64,000 bases of DNA from Coriobacteriaceae bacterium AM113-163 (GTDB taxonomy: Bacteria; Actinomycetota; Coriobacteriia; Coriobacteriales; Coriobacteriaceae), in contig JAQDWB010000002.1 in assembly GCA_027673765.1 (NCBI GenBank), positions 125,743 through 189,742 on the forward strand, read 5' to 3'. The notes beneath the pieces were generated by a model. It worked only from the letters and a program-made list of their open reading frames with translations. It made no database searches and was not told the DNA's origin. Numbering within the stretch: the stretch's first letter is position 1; each line of letters opens with the position of its first letter. The position numbers were made by a program, and so were the translations under genes. Below, one piece after another: positions 1-7,312 of the stretch.

Positions 1-5
1 TTCAT
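1..5 (-). CDS. gatB: gatB start codon (partial, runs off the left edge)
   Basis: The minus strand reads ATGAA at bases 5-1, and this ATG overlaps the gatA stop by one base (TAATG). gatC and gatA are joined by the same TAATG overlap, so the third subunit gene gatB is expected to begin here. Only the start codon is inside the window, so the identity is inferred from operon order. Confidence 0.5.
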
Positions 6-1519
6 TACAGCTCGCCTCCCTTCCCGGCAAAATCGGGCGCGACGGAAAGCGCGGGCGCACCCGTGGCGGCATCGGCAAAGCCGCGCTCCAGGGCGCGGGC
101 AAACGTGAGCAGCTGACGGTCCTTAAACGCCGGACCCACCAGCTGGGCAGAAACGGGCAGGCGGCTGTCCTCGCCCAGGCCCAGCGGCACCGAGATGCCA
201 CCATTGCCGCAAATGTTGAGCGAGATGGTGTACAGGTCGGACAGGTACATCTGCGTGGGGTCGCTGATCTCGCCAAACTTAAAGGCCGTGCGCGGCGAGG
301 CGGGCATGAGGATGGTGTCCACCTTGGCATACGCGGCGTCGTAGTCCTGCGTGATGAGCGTGCGGGCCTTTTGCGCGGCATAGTAGTACTTGTCGTACAC
401 GCCCGAGGAGAGCAGGTAGGCGCCGAGCATCTGGCGACGCTTGGCCTCGGCGCCAAAGCCGTGGGCGCGCGAAAGCGAGCTCTGGTCGGACAGGTTGGCG
501 CAGCCCTCCTCCTGATAGCCGTAGCGAATGCCGTCGAAGCGGGCCAAGTTGGAGAACGCCTCGGCCGGGCCGATGACGTAGTAGGCGGCGATGGCGGCAT
601 CCAGGTGCGGCAGGTCGACCTCGACCAGCTCGGCGCCCTGGTTCTGCAGCTCCTGGGCGGCGCGCTGAACAGCGGCCTTGACCTCGGGCGTCAGGCCCTC
701 GGCCTCCATAAACGCGGGGATGATGCCCACGCGCTTGCCCTCGATGCTGTCGTTGAGATGCTCGGTAAAGTCGACGGCGCAATCCTGGCTGGTGCAGTCG
801 TACGGATCGTGGCCCGCACCGGTAAGCGCGTTCATGGCCAGCGCGACATCCTCGACCGTGCGGCCAAAGGGGCCCACCTGGTCGAGCGACGAGCCAAAGG
901 CAACCACGCCGTAACGGCTCACGGCGCCATACGTGGGCTTAAGGCCCACCACGCCGCACAGCGACGCCGGCTGGCGAATGGAGCCGCCGGTGTCCGAGCC
1001 CAGCGAGAGCGCGACCTCGCCCGCGGCGACGGCGGCAGCGGAGCCGCCCGAGGAGCCGCCGGGCACGCGCTCGGTATCCCAGGGGTTGTTTGTGCGGTGG
1101 AACGCCGAGCTCTCGGTGGAGCTGCCAAAGGCAAACTCGTCCATGTTGGCCTTGCCCATGGGCAGGCAGCCGGCGTCGAGCATGCGCTGGACGCAGGTGG
1201 CGGTGTAGACGCTCTGGTAGTTCTCGAGCATGCGGGAAGCGCAGGTGGTGCGCGTGCCCACGAGGTTCATGTTGTCCTTGATGGCCAGCGGCACGCCCGC
1301 GAGCGGGGGCAGCGGCTTGCCTGCGGCACGGTCGGCATCCACGCGCGCAGCGGCCTCGAGCGCAAGCTCGGGCGCCACCTGCAGGAATGCCTGGACCCCG
1401 CCCTCGCGCGCCTCGATGGCGGCAAGGGAGGCCTGGGCCACCTCGGTAGCGGTAAAGTCGCCGGCGGCAACGCCCGCGGCGATCTGGGCGGCGGTAAGGG
1501 AATCGAAGCTTAGCGCCAT
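5..1519 (-). CDS. gatA: Asp-tRNA(Asn)/Glu-tRNA(Gln) amidotransferase subunit A
   Basis: This is the amidase subunit of the GatCAB complex. It frees ammonia from glutamine so that misacylated Glu-tRNA(Gln) or Asp-tRNA(Asn) can be amidated in the cytoplasm. The 504-aa protein has the amidase-signature catalytic set: Lys in VPLAIKDN, Ser in GGSSGGSAAA, and Ser in the GSDTGGSIRQPA segment. The length is normal for GatA. The ATG overlaps the gatC stop by one base, and the stop overlaps a following ATG for gatB, so the three genes look translationally coupled. The identification is secure. Confidence 0.97.
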   Translation of the reverse strand: MALSFDSLTAAQIAAGVAAGDFTATEVAQASLAAIEAREGGVQAFLQVAPELALEAAARVDADRAAGKPLPPLAGVPLAIKDNMNLVGTRTTCASRMLENYQSVYTATCVQRMLDAGCLPMGKANMDEFAFGSSTESSAFHRTNNPWDTERVPGGSSGGSAAAVAAGEVALSLGSDTGGSIRQPASLCGVVGLKPTYGAVSRYGVVAFGSSLDQVGPFGRTVEDVALAMNALTGAGHDPYDCTSQDCAVDFTEHLNDSIEGKRVGIIPAFMEAEGLTPEVKAAVQRAAQELQNQGAELVEVDLPHLDAAIAAYYVIGPAEAFSNLARFDGIRYGYQEEGCANLSDQSSLSRAHGFGAEAKRRQMLGAYLLSSGVYDKYYYAAQKARTLITQDYDAAYAKVDTILMPASPRTAFKFGEISDPTQMYLSDLYTISLNICGNGGISVPLGLGEDSRLPVSAQLVGPAFKDRQLLTFARALERGFADAATGAPALSVAPDFAGKGGEL

Positions 1520-1830
1520 TACTCGCTCTCCCCCTCTCCCAAAATGGACGGCACGCGGAAGTAGCGGTCGCGCGCGCTGCCGGCGTTTTCGAGCGCAACG
1601 TCGAGCGGCAGGTCGCGCTCGGGCTCGCGCAGGTCATCGCCCATCACGTTGGACAGGCTTCCGATGGGATGGAACGTGGGCTCCACGTCGGGCAAGTCAT
1701 ATTGCAAGACGGGCTCGAGCATCTGGACGGCGTCGTTCATGTAGGACGTCATCTGGGTGAGCTCGTCATCGGTCAGTGCGATCTTTGCGTACTCGGCGAT
1801 GCCGCGCACGTCTTTCTCGCTGAGTGCCAT
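1519..1830 (-). CDS. gatC: Asp-tRNA(Asn)/Glu-tRNA(Gln) amidotransferase subunit C
   Basis: GatC is the small subunit that holds GatA and GatB together. The 103-aa product begins MALSEKDVRGIAEYAKIAL and has the usual GatC layout, with two short helical parts and a proline-rich linker containing DVEPTFHP. An ATG 18 bases further upstream is in frame. I prefer the ATG at 1830 because GGAAGGGAG lies at good spacing before it and the family normally starts at this point. It is the first gene of the gatCAB operon seen here. Confidence 0.95.
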   Translation of the reverse strand: MALSEKDVRGIAEYAKIALTDDELTQMTSYMNDAVQMLEPVLQYDLPDVEPTFHPIGSLSNVMGDDLREPERDLPLDVALENAGSARDRYFRVPSILGEGESE

Positions 1831-2004
1831 AGGCGCTCCCTTCCGCATAACAGTTAAACCGCTCTAGTATACAGGGCAACGCCGGCTTGGAGCAGGCGCT
1901 TTACCCAAATGCAGCGAAAACGTAACGAGGGCGGCGGGCACGGGTGGGCGGTTCTGCAGCGAAAACCACATCGCGCATAGCGAATGCCGCATCACCCACG
2001 GCAA
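1831..2004. other. Intergenic region upstream of gatC
   Basis: I see no gene here. It presumably holds the gatC promoter, but no convincing -10/-35 pair was found. Its left neighbour operon reads left, and its right end carries two dispersed hairpins that belong to the 3' end of the sortase gene. Confidence 0.4.
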
Positions 2005-2069
2005 AAACCATCACAACATTCGACGCTTTTCGTCAAAATCGCGATTTTCATCGAATGTTGTGATGGTTT
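2005..2069. repeat. Long hairpin repeat, family A copy 1
   Basis: Perfect 19-bp inverted repeat (2005-2023 and 2051-2069, arm AAACCATCACAACATTCGA) around a 27-nt loop. Three more copies with the same arm and loop geometry lie at 13813-13877, 23467-23529 and 24709-24773. This loop closely matches the copy at 13813 and contains the inner palindrome AAAATCGCGATTTT. Read on the minus strand it follows the sortase gene and ends in GGTTTTTGC, so it could act as a terminator. Confidence 0.85.
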
Positions 2070-2079
2070 GGAAGTCCCG

Positions 2080-2114
2080 ACCACCACAAAGGTGCCTGTC
2101 CCCATTGTGGTGGT
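2080..2114 (-). repeat. CCACCACAAAGG hairpin repeat, family B copy 1
   Basis: Inverted repeat ACCACCACAA (2080-2089) with TTGTGGTGGT (2105-2114) around the loop AGGTGCCTGTCCCCA. It lies 13 bases past the sortase stop codon. Related copies occur at 12786, 13747, 15331, 20088, 20806 and 32039, all in the same orientation and almost all just after a minus-strand gene. It is probably an intrinsic terminator or 3' RNA hairpin, although this copy lacks a T-run. Confidence 0.8.
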
Positions 2115-2127
2115 TCTGAAGAATGTC

Positions 2128-3066
2128 CTATGCCGAGGCCTTGGCCTTGCGGCGCTTGCGGACCGCGTGGATCACGATGTCCAGCAGCAACAGCACAATG
2201 GCCACGACCACGATGAGCACGGCAAACTCGCGCTTGCCCCAGTGACGGCCGGCCAGCGACTTTTGCTTGTCGACGTCCTTCTTGTTGTACTTAGTGCGCA
2301 CGCAATGCACCAGCAGGCGATGGTCGTTCACGCCGTAGGGCGTACAGGTGACGAGCGTCACCTTGTCGGCGCCGGGCTCGATGGTCAGCGACTCCATCTC
2401 CTCGGGCAGCACGACCTCGGAGTCCACCATCTTGTAGGCGAGCGTCTTGTTCATGGTGTGCAGCAGCACCAGGTCGCCGGGCTCCAGCGAGTGGATGTCG
2501 TCGAACATGCTCAGGTTGCGCATGCCCGAGTGGGCGGTGAGCACGCAATGCGTCGAAGTGCCGCCCACCGGCAGGCTCGTGCCCTCCAGGTGGCCGACGC
2601 CGGCCATGAGGACTTCTTCGCTCGTGCCGTGGTAAATGGGCATGCTCACGTCGATGGAGGGGATCTCGACCCAGCTCATCATGGGGTCGCGGTCAAAGAT
2701 GAGCTGCTGGGCGTAGGGCTCGATCTGGTCGGCGGGAAGCTCGGCGGCCTCGCCGGCAAGTTGCTCGTTATAGGAACGCGCCTGAAGCAGAATGCGCTCG
2801 CGTTCCTCGGCAGACAGCGCGTCCACGGTGCTGGACACGGTGCTGATCTGGTTGAACACGCCCGAGGCCTCGAGCCGGTCCAAGATCCACGGCCAGGTCA
2901 TTAGGCCCACGCCAATAAGGATGATGACGATGGTGATGAGGCGGTCGGCCCAGCGCGGCAGCCGCTTGCGACGGCGCTTGGGCTTTGGTTGAGGTTTGGG
3001 CTGAGGGCTTGAGCCACCGTTGTCCGCGGCGTTATTGCCCTTCATATGTTTGGCGCCCTGCACCAT
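2128..3066 (-). CDS. Class C (pilin-polymerising) sortase
   Basis: This is a membrane transpeptidase that joins pilin subunits through LPxTG-like signals. The 312-aa protein has an N-terminal membrane segment (about 43-60), catalytic His179 in LTAHSG, Cys241 in TLVTCTPYG and Arg250, and a C-terminal membrane helix (about 281-300) followed by a basic tail. The second helix and the TCTPYG context are typical of class C. A DP pair at 127-128 may be the active-site lid. GAGGAG lies nine bases before the chosen ATG. It reads in the same direction as the pilin genes at 5411-12293 but is separated from them by two AbiE-like genes. Confidence 0.92.
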   Translation of the reverse strand: MVQGAKHMKGNNAADNGGSSPQPKPQPKPKRRRKRLPRWADRLITIVIILIGVGLMTWPWILDRLEASGVFNQISTVSSTVDALSAEERERILLQARSYNEQLAGEAAELPADQIEPYAQQLIFDRDPMMSWVEIPSIDVSMPIYHGTSEEVLMAGVGHLEGTSLPVGGTSTHCVLTAHSGMRNLSMFDDIHSLEPGDLVLLHTMNKTLAYKMVDSEVVLPEEMESLTIEPGADKVTLVTCTPYGVNDHRLLVHCVRTKYNKKDVDKQKSLAGRHWGKREFAVLIVVVAIVLLLLDIVIHAVRKRRKAKASA

Positions 3067-3177
3067 CGCCGGTCACTCCTCTACAACTCAGGTTGTCTAA
3101 ACAAATAATAGCCGATTAGCGAGCTCATGCGCCGGACAACGCAGCTAGGCTGCACCGTTCGGGCCACGTAACCCCAC

Positions 3178-3951
3178 TCAACCAATCAAGCCATATGTTG
3201 CTTTCATCGTCTCGAGCAACTGCGTCATCGTTACGCCCGCAACCCCGATCTGTTTCAGATTGACGTCGCCCACCTCGCAATCTTTAACAAACGCAAGCAT
3301 ATCGTCCTTCAGTTCTTCGCTCAGGTCGACACCTTCCGACTCGCCAAGCAGCTGAGCAAGCCTCAGCGCATCGCGTTTATGCTTTTTTACCTTCTTCGAA
3401 TCAACGTTCTCCCCCGCCTCCCTTCTAGCTTTTAGGTCGAGATACGCCTTCGCTTTGAACGGGACAATGTATTCCGTACCCAGGACCGAAACGCCGTCTA
3501 CGGTCCGAATTCCCTGAAGGAACAAGCTGTAGTAAGCATCGTCCAACAAAATTGCCGAAAGACTGCTTATGTTTTCATCAACGTGAATTGGCGCCACATC
3601 AATCCCCTCACGACCCTTTAGAAAGTCGGGGCACTTCGCGAAGAGTTCGATCATATGGGGGTAACCCGGCCTCTTAGGCTCTGTAAACCGATAAAAACAT
3701 GAGCCTTTGCCTTCGCCCCAGCCGCAGCGGTAGCCGCCATCACGCACCAAAGTCCATATAGCTTCTGCCGTCTGAGGCAACCGGTCATCGGCGACAATTA
3801 CCACATCAAAATCGTGAGTCATCCTAAACGGAAGTCCCGCCTCCGCGAGCAAAATGTCGCATGCCGTGCCGCCGATAAGAGCATACGATCCTGCAGCTTC
3901 TTGCATATGCTGCTGAAATTCTTGGAGACCCTCTACAGCGCTTCTTGCCAT
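3178..3951 (-). CDS. AbiEii-like nucleotidyltransferase, putative type IV toxin
   Basis: The 257-aa protein carries the nucleotidyltransferase signature of the AbiEii/AbiGii group: GGT at 27-29 in YALIGGTACDILL, then D47-F-D49 in MTHDFDVVI. In known AbiE pairs such an enzyme is the toxin and may modify nucleotides or tRNA ends. No membrane segment is visible. Its start overlaps the 3' end of the winged-helix gene 3933-4901 by 19 bases, so the two are co-translated. It stands between the pilin genes and their sortase. The family call is good, but toxicity is inference. Confidence 0.72.
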   Translation of the reverse strand: MARSAVEGLQEFQQHMQEAAGSYALIGGTACDILLAEAGLPFRMTHDFDVVIVADDRLPQTAEAIWTLVRDGGYRCGWGEGKGSCFYRFTEPKRPGYPHMIELFAKCPDFLKGREGIDVAPIHVDENISSLSAILLDDAYYSLFLQGIRTVDGVSVLGTEYIVPFKAKAYLDLKARREAGENVDSKKVKKHKRDALRLAQLLGESEGVDLSEELKDDMLAFVKDCEVGDVNLKQIGVAGVTMTQLLETMKATYGLIG

Positions 3952-4901
3952 GGATATTCCTTTCCAAACATGCGATCGACTTCGAGCTGAATTCGCTCAT
4001 CGTCGATTGCCGCCAAAGATAGCGCAAGCGAAATGTCGTCGACACGGGAAGAGCCGGCAAACACGGGCGTGTAGCGCCACACTTGGACCATCGCCGTCTC
4101 GTTATCCGGCAACTCCCCGTCTGCGACTTCGAGGTCGCTCAGTTGACGCCATGCACTCCTTAAGACGGCCTTTTGTTCCATGCCCGGCGCAGCGAGCATC
4201 GAACGCGCAGCGAGCGCCGTCTCCCCGGCGTCAACAAGATAGTCGATCTGCGGCGTCTTCCTTGCAAAAAAGACCTTCAAGACAGGCGAGGAGAGCTCTG
4301 CCATGTGCTCACTGAGCAGAAGATCAACGGCAACAGGGAACACGACGACACGTCGCTCGCAACGCTCGCGCCTCGCGAGCCCCCTGTCAACAAGCTCGGT
4401 TATGGCCTCACTCGCGCGGCTTGCCGAGATCCCAAGCGCACGACAAAGGTCATAGGGACGATATGGCTCCTGGGCTGCTCCCCAGATTGCGGCAGCCTGC
4501 GCGTTGGGTGACATCTTGGTCGCGTGATTGCGAAACCGGACACTGCCCCTCTCCGTGCAGGCCATGCCCATAAATGGAAGAAAAGCCTGTCTGCCGGGGC
4601 AAACAAACGGAATCCCTTGTGCGACCAATGCTTTGCGCTGACGTGCATCGGCATCAGGAAACGAAACGACAACAGGAGTCTCCGCGCGCAAGGATAGCTG
4701 GCTATAGACTCTCTTAGCCTCGGGAAGCCCAACGCCAGTAGGCAAGCTTGCAAGCAAAAACGAAAAACCGTTTGCGTCAACAGCGCGGACCTCAATCGCC
4801 CGCAGATGCAGCGGTAAGCGTGCGAATCCAGGCCAAGTTTTGGTCTTGGCAGAGAGGCCTAGTGCTTCTTGTAAGTAGATTAGCGCTTCGTTCATTTCCA
4901 T
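3933..4901 (-). CDS. Winged-helix protein, putative AbiEi-type antitoxin
   Basis: A 322-aa protein whose centre (about 130-190) reads as a helix-turn-helix (YDLCRALGISASRASEAITE, followed by a basic wing). The rest resembles no family I can name. It comes first and overlaps the downstream nucleotidyltransferase by 19 bases, the order expected of an antitoxin/autoregulator before its toxin. A TATAAT lies 30 bases upstream at 4932-4937, and an 11-bp inverted repeat at 5000-5027 could be an operator. An in-frame ATG two codons later is an alternative start, and neither has a strong ribosome binding site. It could instead be a free-standing regulator. Confidence 0.6.
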   Translation of the reverse strand: MEMNEALIYLQEALGLSAKTKTWPGFARLPLHLRAIEVRAVDANGFSFLLASLPTGVGLPEAKRVYSQLSLRAETPVVVSFPDADARQRKALVAQGIPFVCPGRQAFLPFMGMACTERGSVRFRNHATKMSPNAQAAAIWGAAQEPYRPYDLCRALGISASRASEAITELVDRGLARRERCERRVVVFPVAVDLLLSEHMAELSSPVLKVFFARKTPQIDYLVDAGETALAARSMLAAPGMEQKAVLRSAWRQLSDLEVADGELPDNETAMVQVWRYTPVFAGSSRVDDISLALSLAAIDDERIQLEVDRMFGKEYPWQEAL

Positions 4902-4931
4902 CGTTTTCGTTTGATTCCATTTTTAATTGGA

Positions 4932-4937
4932 ATTATA
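4932..4937 (-). promoter_or_regulatory. Candidate -10 box for the AbiE-like pair
   Basis: The minus strand has a perfect TATAAT in an AT-rich stretch 31 bases before the start at 4901. No good -35 is present at normal spacing, so strength is uncertain. Confidence 0.4.
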
Positions 4938-4999
4938 CATAATTTTCGGAATTAACGAGATTCCGTTCGTGCCTAAGCCCATATTTGCGTTTTCAAAAT

Positions 5000-5027
5000 A
5001 TCCCGAATCGGCTGGGCGATTCGGGAT
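5000..5027. promoter_or_regulatory. 11-bp inverted repeat upstream of the AbiE-like pair
   Basis: ATCCCGAATCG (5000-5010) and CGATTCGGGAT (5017-5027) form a perfect inverted repeat with a 6-base spacer, about 100 bases before the winged-helix gene. It has no T-run on either side, so an operator or leader hairpin fits better than a terminator. Confidence 0.45.
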
Positions 5028-5040
5028 ACAATGTCAATAG

Positions 5041-5273
5041 AAAACGTCGCACCCCGCGTAAGTGTACGAGAGCGCGGGCGGCCTAGTTTTCAGCTTTAGT
5101 TAAATGCCCGGGATCCGACCCCCGGGCATTCTTATTTGCGCTTTCGGCGCAAATGCCGTCCACCGTCCGCACCGCGCGTGCGCCTACGGACCTTAAACCG
5201 AACTTCATACGAGTCAAGAAACGCGATGACGAACGTACCCGCATCGGACGGTGGAGGCTGGCTGCGTTATCCC
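5041..5273. other. Structured intergenic stretch between pilin operon and AbiE-like pair
   Basis: No convincing gene is seen. Two neighbouring perfect hairpins are present: AATGCCCGGG/CCCGGGCATT (5103-5130, 8-base loop) and ATTTGCGC/GCGCAAAT (5134-5154, 5-base loop). A weaker pair, CCCGCG and CGCGGG, lies near 5053-5080. Two tandem strong hairpins with spacing of only three bases suggest an expressed small RNA or an RNA leader. No promoter was identified. Confidence 0.35.
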
Positions 5274-5310
5274 AAAAAACGGGGCAGACTCCAGCGCGGA
5301 GTCTGCCCCG
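5274..5310 (-). terminator. Intrinsic terminator of the pilin genes
   Basis: A perfect 13-bp stem, CGGGGCAGACTCC (5280-5292) with its complement (5298-5310), is followed on the minus strand by TTTTTT. It lies 100 bases past the stop of the last pilin gene and would end that transcript before the AbiE-like genes. Confidence 0.85.
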
Positions 5311-5410
5311 AAAAGAAAATGGCGAAGCAAGAACGTGGATGGACGAGAAAAGTGTCCGCAAGTCTCATGTCCATCACATCCCACCTGCCAAAGGGATGGG
5401 TGAGCGAGCG

Positions 5411-7204
5411 TTACTCCTGCTCGGACTCCTCAGCCTGCTTACGGCTGCGGATGAGGTGCGCCACGCCGATGCACAGCACCGCGCCACCAGCGATCCAAGT
5501 GAAGGTCACGCCGTTAAGGCCGGTCAGCGGGAGGCCGACGGACTTGGTGTTGCCGACGTTGATGGTGATCTCACCGGTGGCGGCGTTGGTGCCGGTGCCA
5601 TTCGTACCGGTCAGCTTATTGTCTCCGTCAGTGCCGTCGAGCTTACCGAAGGCGATGTCGGTGCGGCCCGCCTCGGCCTTGGAAACCGCCGCCGTGAGGC
5701 CCGTCACCTTCATGCTCGCGTCATCATACGTCGCAGTGATGGTGAAAGTGAAGGGGTTGGCCTTGGTGTACTTCTCATTGGGAGCCTGGACCTCGGTCAC
5801 CTTGTAGGAGCCTTCATCGAGACCTTTCACGGCAATCTGGCCATTATCGCCAGACGTGAACTTCACGTAATCGGGAAGGCTGGTGGTGCTGGCAACGGTC
5901 ACGAGCTGGCCCGCGACGACGCCCGCGGTGGGGTCGTCCTTCGAGACGATATACTGGTCTTGAGTGTTCGCATCAGCGGACTGGATGGTGAAGACGGCGC
6001 CCGCAAGGCCCTTCTCGGTGCCCTGGTCGACCTTGTTGAGGTTGAGCCCGAAAGCGAAGTCGGCGACGGTATCCTCGATCGTCTCGCCCGTGCCCTCGGC
6101 ATACGGGTTGTTGGAGTACTCGAGCTTGACGGTGTTGGGGTTGCCGCACTTGTTGCCGTCGGCTGCGTTGCCGATCACGGCGTTGCCGTTGAGCTTTGCC
6201 TTGTAGAAGACAACGATCTTGGTGTCGGCGGTCACGCTCGCGACGTCCTTGAGGCCCTTCTTGCCGTCTCCGGTCTTGAACTCGACCGTCAGCGTGTTGT
6301 TGTTGCTAGCATCAGCATCCGTCACGGTATAATTGCTCGACTCAATCTCGCTGTAAGTCTCGCCGTTCAGCGCGTACACCTTAACCGAGCCTTTGACATA
6401 GTCAAGGCCATTGGAAAGCCCGTCGGTGAACTTGTAAGCATACGTGCCAAAGGTAGCGTAGTTGCTGGCAATCGTGCCGGTAAGCTTGTAGTTAACTTCC
6501 TGGCCGATCTGGGAATCGGCGACATCATTCCATTTGTTGGAGTCCTTGATGTCGGCGGCATCGGCGGCGTCGGCATCGTCGAGGACCTTCTTCTTGACAG
6601 TGGGCACGCCCTTCTTTGGCGTAACGGTCGTCGCGTTCACGCCGTCGATCACGGCGTAGACGGGAGAGGTGAACACATCGGTCGACTTGTCAGCAAGCTT
6701 ACCGGGAGTAGCGGTGAGGAAGAGCCAGTAGCCGGCGCCGAGTCCGGAAAGGGATGCACTGCCCTCGCTCGTCACCTTCCAGGTGGTGCTGCTCTTCAGG
6801 CCATCGGCGATTAGACTGAGAACGTTGTCGCTAGCAACCTTCGAATCGGTCCCGGTAACTTCAGATTTGGTGCTAAGCCAATCGGCAGCATCCTGTGCGT
6901 TCTCGCTTTTGTAGGATGCATCCTTTTTCTTGATGGCGTTTACGACAGCAGTTTGGGCTTCGGAGCTGGCCCATTCGATGCTACTCACCGTCCTATTCCC
7001 ACCGGTCGTCGTGACCTTTGCCTTGAAGATCTGGATACCCTTATAGGTCGTGGACGCAGCGTAATCGGCGTCCTCGAACGTGACGGTCGACCCCGTTCCC
7101 TCGGCAAACGCCATGGTCACGGGGGCCATAACTCCACCAAAGCTCAGCGCTGCTGTGAGGCCGGCGGTTACTGCCAGGCGGGCGATGTTCTTGCTCATGC
7201 TCAT
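5411..7204 (-). CDS. LPLTG-anchored pilin, probable shaft subunit
   Basis: The 597-aa secreted protein starts MSMSKNIARLAVTAGL with a signal peptide ending near AFAEGTGS. A Cna-B/SpaA-like domain with an E-box-like segment (GSYKVTEVQAPNEKY) is visible, and TTVTPKKG resembles the lysine pilin motif used in polymerisation. It ends with LPLTG, a hydrophobic helix and RSRK. Upstream in-frame ATGs are possible, but AGAGGAAAAGAAG directly before 7204 and the position of the signal peptide fix the start. It is the third gene in the pilus cluster and is followed by a strong terminator. Confidence 0.88.
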   Translation of the reverse strand: MSMSKNIARLAVTAGLTAALSFGGVMAPVTMAFAEGTGSTVTFEDADYAASTTYKGIQIFKAKVTTTGGNRTVSSIEWASSEAQTAVVNAIKKKDASYKSENAQDAADWLSTKSEVTGTDSKVASDNVLSLIADGLKSSTTWKVTSEGSASLSGLGAGYWLFLTATPGKLADKSTDVFTSPVYAVIDGVNATTVTPKKGVPTVKKKVLDDADAADAADIKDSNKWNDVADSQIGQEVNYKLTGTIASNYATFGTYAYKFTDGLSNGLDYVKGSVKVYALNGETYSEIESSNYTVTDADASNNNTLTVEFKTGDGKKGLKDVASVTADTKIVVFYKAKLNGNAVIGNAADGNKCGNPNTVKLEYSNNPYAEGTGETIEDTVADFAFGLNLNKVDQGTEKGLAGAVFTIQSADANTQDQYIVSKDDPTAGVVAGQLVTVASTTSLPDYVKFTSGDNGQIAVKGLDEGSYKVTEVQAPNEKYTKANPFTFTITATYDDASMKVTGLTAAVSKAEAGRTDIAFGKLDGTDGDNKLTGTNGTGTNAATGEITINVGNTKSVGLPLTGLNGVTFTWIAGGAVLCIGVAHLIRSRKQAEESEQE

Positions 7205-7312
7205 CTTCTTTTCCTCTGCTTTCCGCTTGAATTCCATTTGATCGATCATCATCTGTCTGTGTCTTAGCATCTGCTTCGCTACGTCTCGCCCCGCTTTCTG
7301 TGGGGCTGCCAG

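Noticed and set aside
5041..5160. Possible tRNA gene in the hairpin-rich stretch
   Set aside because: No cloverleaf, T-loop GGTTCGA-type motif or acceptor pairing can be formed; only simple hairpins are present.
5153..6814. Long open frame on the + strand opposite the LPLTG pilin
   Set aside because: It mirrors the pilin gene, has no family resemblance and is rich in Val, Gly, Leu and Ala as expected for an antisense frame of a GC-rich gene.
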